DNA from: Bursaphelenchus xylophilus
Lineage: Eukaryota > Nematoda > Chromadorea > Rhabditida > Aphelenchoididae
Direction: 5' to 3'
Assembly: GCA_904066235.2 (NCBI GenBank)
Contig: CAJFCV020000001.1
Location: 1,240,001-1,304,000, forward strand
Length of the DNA: 64,000 nt
Part shown: piece by piece, positions 34,595 to 44,700 of the stretch
Numbering within the stretch: position 1 is the stretch's first letter
Layout: each line of letters starts with the position of its first letter
The notes under the pieces: generated by a model
What the model was told of the DNA's origin: nothing
Database searches by the model: none
The model's input: only the letters and a program-made list of their open reading frames with translations
Position numbers and translations under genes: made by a program

Positions 34595-34892
34595 AGAGAG
34601 AGACTTGACCCAACTTTGAGTCAAGTCTTTTCCTCGCAGAAAAACGGTGTCAAAAAATAAAGAATCGTGGAATTGTTGTTTATGTAAATTTTAGGTAGAA
34701 TTTTAGTCATTTTCATCAAGAGAAAGACATGACCCAACTTTGAGTCAAGTCTTTTCCTCGTAGAAAAACGGTGTCAGAAAGTTTAAAAATACTAAATTTT
34801 CCGTTTATGTCATTTTTAAAGTGGGATTTTAGCCATTTTCATTAAAACAAAGACTTGACCAGTCTGAGTCAACTGTTCCCCTTGGCAAAAAA
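34595..34892. repeat. Second hairpin array, three units
   Basis: Units start near 34599, 34722 and 34848 with the same monomer as the array at 32805-33230. It lies just upstream of the OAC first exon. The third unit is degenerate (TTGACCAGTCTGAGTCAACT). Confidence 0.8.
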
Positions 34893-35289
34893 TTTCGGAA
34901 AAACAAACGTAAACCCGGGCATCGTGCTTACAGAACGAACGCAGCACTTACAATAAAAATGTCAGACGTTTTTTGTAAAATTCCCGCTATTCCAAGATTA
35001 CTGTAACATTTTGTGTTTTATAAAACATCATCTCTACAAAAAAATTAGCAGACATTTCGCCGTATGTGCCACCTTTTTAAATTTTGAACGGAGCCGGAGC
35101 TGCAAATTTGCCCTCGACTCCGGCTCTGGGAGCTAAGAGCGGAGCCGAAATTTTGACCGTGGCAATCTCTGGTGGTGAAGCTATTGGAATGGAGACCTCC
35201 TACGCACACCCGCGGGATATAAAGGACCAAAACACTATAGCCAGCGATTGCAGGACTGCTATACTAATCGGGCAGTGGATCCAGCCCAC

Positions 35290-35525
35290 CGCACGTCAAA
35301 CTGAGATAAGCTAAAACAGTCCGCTGAATGGATTGGCAATTTGCCAAAAAAAGACGCGAAAAAACGTTTTGTCGGGGAAGAAATGGGGAATTTTTGGGGC
35401 GAGAGAGTACGCTTTTGTGTGTCTTTTTTCTCCCTTTCTCTGCGAAATCATGACGAGGTGTAAAAAACCGATAGCGAAGGGTCTATTCCGGTCACCGGAC
35501 TCCTCAGTTTGACGTCGTGACGTGC
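35290..35525. mobile_element. Inverted copy of the CACGTCAAACTGAG element
   Basis: Sequence matches the reverse complement of 24376-24600, including CGAAGGGTCTATTCCGGTCA and both termini. Confidence 0.75.
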
Positions 35526-35574
35526 GCCGTTTACCTATTCCCAAGATCGAGTAAAGGGGCGGAGTCTGAACCCA

Positions 35575-36083
35575 TAACTATATATGGATGGTTAGTTACA
35601 AATTTCATTTTTCATTCCGTTCAAAAGTGTGCAATTCAGTCCACGGAGGCACTTTAGACTAAAATTGGGGAATCAAGTCCATTTGGGCGCAGTTGCAATT
35701 CTAATCCGTTCTCCGGACTAAAATCAGCAAAGTCAGTTTACGGAACGAACAATTTTTTTTGTCCGCGGACTTAATTCAGCGATTTTGGTTTATCGAGCAA
35801 ACTCTTCGGGGACAGTTGACCCCGGGGCTCAAAAAAAAATCAACTCCAAAAAATCCGAGCAAACAAATCAAGAAGTCCATGCATCGAATATCAGTGGACT
35901 ATATTTCCGGAAACCTGTCCACACGACGGACTGATTTGCGTTTGTCTGAACGGCAAACCAAAAGTGGCGATTTTTGTTTGCACCACGGACAGAATTTCCC
36001 GATATTAGTCCAAAGTGCCTCCGTGGACTGAATTGCACACTTCTGAACCGAAAGAAAAATGAAATTTATAACTAACCACCCAT
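35575..36083. mobile_element. ~510 bp fold-back inserted at an exon end
   Basis: Left end ATATATGGATGGTTAGTTA and right end TAACTAACCACCCATATA are complementary. The inner arms share TTCAGTCCACGGAGGCACTT with its complement AAGTGCCTCCGTGGACTGAA. The right end abuts the duplicated OAC exon exactly where its 5' splice site should be. Confidence 0.75.
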
Positions 36084-36196
36084 ATATCCACTCCCAAATA
36101 GCCATTGGGAAATAAATCCGGCCAAATATGGAAAACCAAAAAAATGGCCAAAAATCGGAGGCCTTGAAGGTCGTTGCGCTTGGAGGGGTTCTCCAT
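36084..36196 (-). pseudogene. Duplicated first exon of the OAC gene
   Basis: The segment encodes MENPSKRNDLQGLRFLAIFL then VFHIWPDLFPNGYLGVD, nearly identical to OAC exon 1 (33886-34004) but with a 6-base in-frame deletion. It keeps a TTTTAG acceptor 8-9 bases before the ATG. Its donor is missing because sequence switches to a fold-back element. Similarity continues upstream for about 450 bases, as between 34005-34450 and 36197-36700. Confidence 0.8.
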
Positions 36197-36639
36197 TGGT
36201 GTCGGTCTAAAACCTTAACTGGAAACTCTGGTGTCGCGGATGAACTAATAACGCGCGATATGCGATTTCGATAAGAAATCAGGTCCGGAATTGGCGAAAA
36301 AATGAAAATTATGCCTCTCGGCAATCTCCGAAATCCGAGTTGAAATCGCAATTAAAACTCTACCCTCGTGGGCGAACCAATAACGAGCGACGAGTAATCC
36401 AAGTCCGGAATTGAAATAAAAAGAACTACATTTCTCGGCAATCTCCGCAATCTAAATTGAGATTTAGCTCTGCGAATTAGCGAGGGAAATTTTTGACGAG
36501 TCAAAATTCAGTTAATGGACTTTTCACGCGACCCGGTTTTTCGGGTCCACGACAGTTCGGGTCAACACAAAACCGGTCGATACGAGCTGTAGAGCAGGTG
36601 AAGACCCAAAAAAAAAAGGTTGAAGTAGGTGCTTACAAG

Positions 36640-37265
36640 GCCCGACAAAGCCGTTGGATGGGCGGCGGAGGCTCGGCGGAGACTGGGCGAAGACTTGCAA
36701 TATGTCCACTTTTTCTAATTTCAGCTATTACTAACGTTAGTTTTCTTTACCCTGAGTTACTGTAACATGTAAAAGACCAAAATATGCGGCGAAAAAACGA
36801 AAATCCGTAACTTTTGTCTAGATATTATTGATGTGAGTACATGCAAAATACCTCAAAATAGGTGCTTTTTCCGGGCGCTACGACTTTTCGGGTCAGCGAC
36901 AGTTTCGGTCAAAGATGTTATAGACAGCCTCTGTTAGTCGTTGTATGCATGGGGGAGGCTAGGAGAAGGCTTAGTTAGTAGAAATAATAAGATTGATCGG
37001 GTCCTAGGACAGCTTATCACCTAGTTTGAGGTATTTTACATGTACTCACATCAATAATATCTCGACAAAAGTTATGGATCTTCGTTTTCTGGTGCAAATT
37101 TTGGTCTTTTTTAAAAGACTTAAAAATATTACAATAACTCAGGGTAAAGAAAACTAACGTTAGCAATAGCTAAAATTAGAAAAAGTGGACATATTGCAAG
37201 TCTTCGCCCAGCCTCCGCCGAGCCTTCGCCGAGCGTCCAACGGCTTTGCTAGGCTTTGTAGGCAC
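36640..37265. repeat. ~625 bp inverted repeat
   Basis: GGACATATTGCAAGTCTTCG near 37185 mirrors CGAAGACTTGCAATATGTCC near 36690, and AACGTTAGTTTTCTTTACCC is mirrored near 37140. A relative of its core (GACCGGGTCCTAGG...) also lies at 3050-3180 in the membrane-protein gene. Confidence 0.75.
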
Positions 37266-37276
37266 CTCCCAGATGA

Positions 37277-37382
37277 GACTTGGCTGAAACTTAGAATATA
37301 TAGACTTGGCTGAAACTTAGAATATATAGACTTGGCTGAAATCTAGAATATATAGACTTGGCTGAAACTTAGAATATATAGA
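37277..37382. repeat. Minisatellite, 26-bp unit, four copies
   Basis: The unit is GACTTGGCTGAAACTTAG followed by AATATATA; one copy has a T-for-A change (GAAATCTAG). Confidence 0.9.
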
Positions 37383-37555
37383 GTGTTAAATAATGCTAAA
37401 TAATGAAAAGCCTTTTTCGAAGGGAGACTCAACCCACCCCCTCATGACTAAACCCGACAAAACAAAATTTTGGGAAACCCCCCAATGACGAAGTGGCCAA
37501 AGTGACATCATCTGAACAAATTGATTCTTGGCCTTGCTGCTAAAAATATGGATAA

Positions 37556-37665
37556 CAAAACTTGGCCAAATCGAAAAAAATTTGGCCAAATCGAAAAAAA
37601 TGTGGCCAAAATGAAAAGAAAATTGACCAAGTGAAAAAATGTGGCCAAACTGAAAAAAATTTGTT
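37556..37665. repeat. Short tandem repeat, ~20-bp unit
   Basis: Five imperfect copies of TTGGCCAAATCGAAAAAAA (variants TGGCCAAAATGAAAAG and TGGCCAAACTGAAAAAAA). Confidence 0.8.
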
Positions 37666-38294
37666 CAAATACAAATTTTCACCCAGAAAAACTCGCAAAA
37701 ATATTGCAAAAAAGTTTTTTTCTCTAACCGTCTCTCATTTTACACACTCTCTCGCAAAAAAGATCGTTAAATATCTCCGCTTTCCTTGCGGAATATCAGC
37801 TCAAATTTTCCGAGCTTAACACTTGGCTTATATAAATGAGGAAGTTCGAGGATGGTATACCATGGTCCATGGTACCTCACTACAAAATATGAATGATCAG
37901 TTTTTTCAAAAGTTGTTTTTTCCAGGGATTATGGAAATTCCACGTCAAAAGATACTGTGTTCTGTTGTCAAACCAACGAATTTAACGCTGCAAATCCTTT
38001 CCGTTTAAGCGTAAAGGATTATCTTTACAAATTCATAAACCACGTAACAAAAACAATATGCGACAGCTATTCTGATGTCAGAAACTACTGTCAGAATATC
38101 AAATTGCGGCCTTCCAAAGGATTAACTTTCCTTTTCTGAGAAAATTTGACTCATTCCACGTTAGATTTACCTCAAAACTGGCAGAAGAAAACACATGACT
38201 CAATTTTTTTCAATTTGGTCAACTGTTTCTCTCGAAAAATTTCTTTGCGAAAACTTCCGCTCATTCGACAATTCTCGCCAAGTTTTGGTCGATA

Positions 38295-40303
38295 ATGTCC
38301 TCTCCAACCCGCAATTGGTGCATTCCGTGGAAGAGAGCTCAGGAAGGACGGTCGTTTTTTCATCAGACATCATCTGGAGATAGTGTAACCTCGACAGAAG
38401 CATGGTGCATGGAGAAGATCGTGGAGCACGTGATCTACATGACCTGTTCAACAAGCATATCTTCCAAGCTATTCAGCAAGCTGAACAAGTGAGGGGTTTA
38501 CTTCTTTCTCTCGATTTTAGGGTTGATTTTATGTTACAGTAGATGCTAATCTAAAATTATTCAATTTTCGATCATAAACAAAGGGATTTTCTCGGAAATT
38601 TGTCGGAAATGATGCAACATTCTCTTATGGAGATGATGAAACAGTTTTTTAGGTGATCAATTCACTTCCTCGTCGCATGAACATCAGGCCCAGGAGCAGA
38701 AGTGTTTCGTCCCAAACCGATTCGGATACCACGCTCTGCAGCAGGGGAATTGTCCCGGACGAGTACTCGTACAACTCTCCGAAGCGCTGCAGCAGTCCAT
38801 GGAATAGTCCAGTTGTTTGCCGTGACAAGAGCCACAAGAGAGTAAGAATTTTTTTGAGTTTTTTCAAGTGTCATGTGTAAGATAAGTTTTGATCTTTCAT
38901 GAAGCGATAGTTTTGATCTTTCATGAAGCCTATACATGTTGAAATGGGTGTCTGCGGCACCAATTTTCCATTGGTGACGTATTAAATTTCTACTCCTCAA
39001 TCTAGATAATTTTTTTCATAAAGAAACTTTACTTTGTCGGCGAAACTTCAGATTTTGAAGGGTGATATCGGAATTTCCCCTTTGGCAGCTTGACTTTGAG
39101 TGAGGTTACATGGAATTCCATTCATTAGAAAGCTTAGAAAATCGTGCGCAGACTGGAACTAGTTGTTTTCCGAAATGCTGCGGGGTGCACGAGACAAATG
39201 ATACATTATCTTATCCATCAAGTACAATATAATTTTTTAGCCGAGCATAGCATAGTTTTGCATCAGAGATTGACTCGAGCTGCCCTCTAACCTGTCATTG
39301 TTTCAGAAAACGCGCCGCAGTCATGATTTCAGCTCGAATTGTCCTTCTGATTGTCGCATTGACAAAGAGCCCTTGAGAAATGTGGTTCAAATGGCCAAGA
39401 GTTTGGATGACGAGCTGGTCACCAGAGATCATGTTGTCCGCTGTGATGACAAGACCTACCTGATGAGAGAACTGTTTCCGCGCAACGAGAATGATCGTCT
39501 GACTCCGGGTGAGATCCAAAGGTTGATCCGCAACAAGAACAAGATTGGTGATGAGTATGTTTTTTATTTATTTTTTTGTTCAAACTTTAGGATTTGATCG
39601 AATATGAGCTGATTGCTCTTTCTGCGAAGTTTTGTGGAGGTTGGAGGGAGGCTTATATTGTTTTGGTTCCCTTTTTTGGCAGGGATGTATAAGGTCGGAA
39701 ATGAAAAAAATTTTTTGACCTTTTGCTTGGTGGTTTGCTAGAAGAAGCTATGATCATCTCTGCTGAAGTTCTACGACTGATCTCGTCAAGATATAAGGAC
39801 CCTTTACGTCACTTTACCAACCTCATTTTAGGAAATGCCCATGTCCATACAAGTTCAAGCCAAAAACCGACACTGCGTCGGAGTACTCGGATTCCTCGTA
39901 TGCTCAACGCTCCAGAAGAGTGGTGGCCGAATTGAGCCGTCGTATCAGGGGAAAGCGCGACAAAGAGCAGCAGAAATCGAAAAGCGAAGATTCCGACTCG
40001 GAGTATACGACGCTTTCCGGAGATGTTTCCGTAACTCAACTGGATGGTGACGTCACTGAAGTGAAATTGCCCTCCATCAAGGTTGGTTGCGAAGTTGCTT
40101 GAAGTTGATTTGACCCTATTTTGGATGTGGAAATGATATTGTTTTAGGTCCCGGACACGTTTGACGGAAACCTCAGATTTAGCGTGAACGTGAAGCTCAA
40201 TGAGAAGAACCGAAAGCCCATCAACATCTTGAATGAGTTCGAAATGGTGAACCGCCAGATCCGGAGAATCTTCGTCGATGGAGAGGAGTTTGTCAGAAAG
40301 TAG
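38295..40303 (+). CDS. Unrecognised basic, serine-rich protein
   Basis: Preferred model: exons 38295-38488, 38584-38652, 38688-38841, 39307-39554, 39832-40081 and 40148-40303, in phase, 356 residues. The last three exons are firm. At the 5' end an alternative is 38402-38488 joined to 38653-38841 (309 residues), but the preferred frame has much higher GC at third positions and includes the helix-like KDFLGNLSEMMQHSLMEMM; it requires a 35-base intron (38653-38687). The protein has an RS-rich stretch (RPRSRSVSSQTDSDT), cysteine-containing segments (SSNCPSDCR, KCPCPYKFK), a basic/acidic region (RRIRGKRDKEQQKSKSEDSD) and a C-terminal segment VPDTFDGNLRFSVNVKL. No signal peptide or membrane span. 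AATAAA follows at 40346. I do not recognise the family. Confidence 0.8.
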
Positions 40304-40470
40304 ATGAGGATATTATTGTAGATGGAAAATGAATGTTTACTTTGAAATAAAATGAATTTGGAGTAGTTTTAATAACGGAGGAAAGCGTTTCAAATCGGAT
40401 GGAAAATTATTTGATATGGGCTGAGTTGGAAACGATATACGACGCAGCATGTTTTGCAAAAACTTTAATA

Positions 40471-40718
40471 CAGTGGCGGACCTGATCCAGTGGCAAAAAC
40501 GTATCGTTTTGCATCCGGGAAGTATCAAAAAATGTGGCAAAATGCCTCCCTCTCCAACGAAAAAACTCCGTTTTGAAGGGTTCCATCACAAAAAAGAGCG
40601 GGCGCGTTTTTGAAATCGGAGTTTTTTCACTTGGAGAGGGAGGTATTTTGCTACATTTTTTGATACTTCCCGGATGCAAAGTGGTACGTTTTTTGCCACT
40701 GGAACAGGACCGTCACTG
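40471..40718. mobile_element. 248 bp fold-back (CAGTGGCGGACC family)
   Basis: CAGTGGCGGACCTGATCCAG at the left and CTGGAACAGGACCGTCACTG at the right, with the family arms CACTTGGAGAGGGAGG between. It is inserted into the left arm of the 40378-41640 inverted repeat. Confidence 0.85.
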
Positions 40719-40866
40719 TTGACTACAGACAATTATTTAAAAAAATTAGTTTACGAATAAGTGCCTTTGTTATGGTATAGATGAAAAGTTGACAACAATC
40801 GAAGACTCGAATTTGAGTTACTCCAGGTATCGGAGTCAAACACACGATTCAATATTTCTTCTAGTT

Positions 40867-40960
40867 TTACGAATCGCTTTCATAAATGGCGTTGATGACG
40901 CCGAGGAACAAATGGTCTAATGGAAACTCTTTTCCTCGAACCAATAGCATTTCGAGGTTC
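40867..40960 (-). pseudogene. Captured terminal exon in the left arm
   Basis: An ATTTCAG acceptor is followed by a 30-codon open frame NLEMLLVRGKEFPLDHLFLG then VINAIYESDS and TAA. The right arm (about 41303-41398) holds a diverged, frameshifted copy with the same ATTTCAG acceptor. The source gene is not in this window. Confidence 0.5.
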
Positions 40961-41765
40961 CTGAAATTAAAAAAATCCTGTGGAAACTTGCGATACTTCT
41001 TTTTTATCGAGGGTTTATGTAAATTTGAGCTTTTATGCACTTTATATGGACCGAGAAAGACTTGACTCATTTTAGAACTTTTTTGAATCGAGTGTTCCCC
41101 TCGAAGGAAATTAGCGGCAAACAGAAAGATCAAATAATATATCACTGCTTTCAATATATATCCTTCGAGGGGAACACTCGACTCAAAAAAGTCCAAAATG
41201 AGTCAAGTCTTCCTCGGTCCGAATAAAGTGGTAAAACTGGCAAATTTACATAAACAAAATAAAGAAGGTATTGCAAGTCTGCACAGGTTTTTTTTATTTC
41301 AGGAACCTCGAAATGCTATTGGCTCGAGGTAAAAGGGTTACCACGAGACCATTTGTTCCTCGACGTCATAAACGCCATTTATGAAAGTGATTCGTAAAGC
41401 TTAGAGGAGTATTGAATCGAGCGTTTGACTACGATACCTGGGGTACCTCAAATTTGATTCTTCCATTGTTTTCAACGTTTCATCTATACCATAACAGAGG
41501 CACTCACTTCCTTGTAAACTAATTTAAAAAAGTGTTCATAACCCATAATAATTTTTTGCAAAACATGCCGCATCGTTTATAGCTCTCGAATCATCACATA
41601 TCAACAAATTTCCGTCCGATTCGATACGCTTTTTTCCATCAAAAAGAAAGGGTTTTGAAATTGAGAAGTCGATGGGTAAGATCGAAGCGAAAGAAGAGAC
41701 AAACTCCCCCTTTCAGCGATTCATCTCTTCCCCACAAAGCGAACCCATCGATCCGTTCGCCCCAT

Positions 41766-44700
41766 ATGAGTGCCGAAAAGGGCCCAGAATGGTACAACGA
41801 GCGAGATCTGGACCTCATCAGCATGCTGGCGGCTTGTCGTGTGGGAAATTGTAATGAAGTGAAGAATTACATTGAACAAGGGGTCGATGTGGACGAAGCG
41901 GACGACGACGGCATCACAGCGCTTCAAATCGCTGCCGCTGAAGGGCATTACGCCATGGTAAGCGGGACTGGAAGCGAATTATATTATACTAGGTGATCAA
42001 GTATAATATTGCTCAAATTTCCTGGGTTTTCGCTGGTTTTACCCGTCATTTAGTTTATAAAATACCTCAAAAGTATCAATTATACTAGCTATACAATAAA
42101 ATGCAAGTTTTTGCAGGCAGAAATGCTGATTCGCGAGCTTGGAGCTGATATTCATCTCGCTAACGTGACCGGCTTCACGCCCTTTCTGCACGCCTGCAGA
42201 GAGGGCCACTTGAACGTAGCCAAGTATTTGATACAGAATGGAGCCAGATCTGGCGATAAGACGCAAGTTTTGCCACTTTTTTGACTGAATGCAACAGTTG
42301 ACTCAAATGCGTCAAGTGTTGCCTTATATTGTTTTAGAGACAGGGGTGGTCAGCGGACCCTATTTTTCCGATTTTCGGCCCGCGGCCCGGCCCGTCTAAT
42401 TACCGGCCCGGCCCGGCCCGTCTAGTCTTTTTCCAGGCCCGGCCCGGCCCGGCCCGTGACGGGCCTGGCCCGGCCCGGCCCGGCCCGTGCAGGCCCGTTT
42501 ATAGAGGGTTCTGCGAACTGCGCCCAAGCTTGGGATCTAAACTTAGGCAAAAAAGGCGTTGATATAGCTAGTAAAGGATCAATGTGATAGTTTTGTGGTT
42601 TTATAATGGAACTATAGACTTGTAAACGTTTTAGAACTTGAGAAACAGCAACTATAACAACATCAATTAATTTTCCCGGCGCGAAAACAATGAATGCCAA
42701 CGGTTTGGCATTGTAATTTAGACGGGCCGGGCCGGGCCGGAAAAACCCCAGGCCCGCGGCCCGGCCCGGCCCGGCCCGTGACGGGCCCGGCCCGTTTGTA
42801 ATTTTCCATTTTTGAGCCCGGCCGGCCCGTTTGGGCCGGGCCGGGCCGGCCCGTCACGGGCCGGCCCGGCCCACTGACCACCCCTGTTTAGAGAATTTTG
42901 GCCAAAAGTGTGCGACTTTTGGGCCAAAAATAGCGTATTCAATTATCATTGAAAGCTTTCAGACGGTTCAATGTGTCCGCTCTTGCGTTGGCAAGCGCTG
43001 GAGGCCATGTGGAAGTTGTGAATTTCCTCATTTCGCTGAAGCCGACCTGCGTGAAAGACGATGGTAAGCCCGTTTGATTTGTTGTCTTCACAATTTAGAG
43101 CTCAACTTGACGGCAATTTCCTTCAGAATCCCGCAAAGACGAGGCCGAAAGATCGCTCCAAACTTCAGCCCGGCCCATCCCTAAAATCGAAGAAGATCTC
43201 ACGCCCACAGCGCTGATTGCTGCCGCTGCCCACTCCCAGGTCGCCACCGCCGAGGTCCTAGAAGCTCGAGGAGCAAATGTGAACCATGTTTTGCCGGGAG
43301 AAATCGGACTCACGGCTCTGCATGTCGCTGCAATCTGCGGAACCGTCCAAATTGTGCAATTCCTCCTCACAAAACGTGCAATCCCAAGCCAATTGGGAGG
43401 GAATAGCTTTGAGAAATGGTTGAAGTTCGTCAAGGACTACAATGCAGTGCAGATTCTGAGGCAGTTATTGCAAGGGAAGAGCCTTCGAGACAAGATGAAC
43501 GACAAAAGTAAAGATTTCGACATTTTTCATGGAGAATTTTATAATTTTAGTTTTTTTGATGTCTAAAACAATATTTTTTGAGTGAAACTTGATTTCAAAA
43601 GAAAGCGTAGATCATCAGCTACATTTTGCACACAAAATTATGTTATTTTAGATCAAAATTCATCGAGTAATCTCAATTATTTTAGGCATAACCGAAATTT
43701 TGGACGAAAATGAACTCCCTTTGCTCATAAAATACCGAATGAACCTCCTCCTCAACGATAAAGTCGAAGATATCACCGCTCTGATGTACGCTGTAGCCTC
43801 GGGGAACCAAAATGCGGTAAGGTTTTCCCATTTTTCCCGAGATTTTATTGTTTTTCCGACGAAAAACGAGAAAAAAGTTTTCTCTTTTTATTTTTTCCCC
43901 GGCGAAACGAGAGAGAAATGAAAGAGAGCAGCCCGTGTCCGACCATAGCTCAGTTGGTAGAGCGGAGGACTGTAGTTCAAACGGAAATCCTTAGGTCGCT
44001 GGTTCGAATCCGGCTGGTCGGAATTGCTTTTTTCGCGATTTTTTTTGAGACTTTTGATTAAAAAGTTGTAAAAGTAATGTTCTTAACGTATTCTAAATTA
44101 TATTTTGTTCAATTTTATGCTGTTTAAAGTCCTATTTCGGTTAAAAAGATGTGCTTTTCCTCAAAAAATTGAAGTTTTTTTTAAAATGTCAAGTATAATG
44201 TAAGTTTTAGGTCGTAGAATGCTGCAAGCCGGTCCCTGACGTCCTGTTACCGGAGAAGGCGGTCTCAGAAGACTTCAAGATTCGATATTTCCACAAGGAG
44301 ATCAATGCCCAGGAGCCAAGTTATGGTCTAACAGCTTTGATGATGACTGTCGTAGCTCGGTAAGTTTTGATATAAAATATATTTAAATTGTTGTGTCATA
44401 ATATAAAAAGAACTCAGAGTCTGTCACAGCATTTCGAGAAAGCATATTTTTCAATTTGCTAGCATTTTTATTATCTTATCCATTAGCGGATATCTGCCTT
44501 CAAAAAATCTCGAAATTTCAGAGATTTCGAGATGTTTCGAACAATTCTTGATGCCGGAGCTGATCCACACATCCGAACCAAAGCCCCCAACGAAAAACGC
44601 CGTCTCTCGGCACTCACATTGGCCCAAAAATTGGGATTTACCGAAGTGATCATCTACTATTTCAACAAAAATTTTGGAAATCATTCAAATTCTTCGGCAA

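Larger units (their letters stand above)
40378..41640. repeat. ~1.26 kb inverted repeat with a captured exon
   Basis: The arms (~40378-41000 and ~41280-41640) are diverged inverted copies, e.g. CCTTTGTTATGGTATAGATG near 40765 and its complement near 41490. A separate fold-back (40471-40718) is nested in the left arm, and two TTGAC hairpin halves flank the centre (41053-41105 and 41163-41215). Confidence 0.75.

Noticed and set aside
42422..42942. GC-rich open frames with GRAGPGR repeats
   Set aside because: They translate the GGCCC runs of the hAT element and are not a protein.
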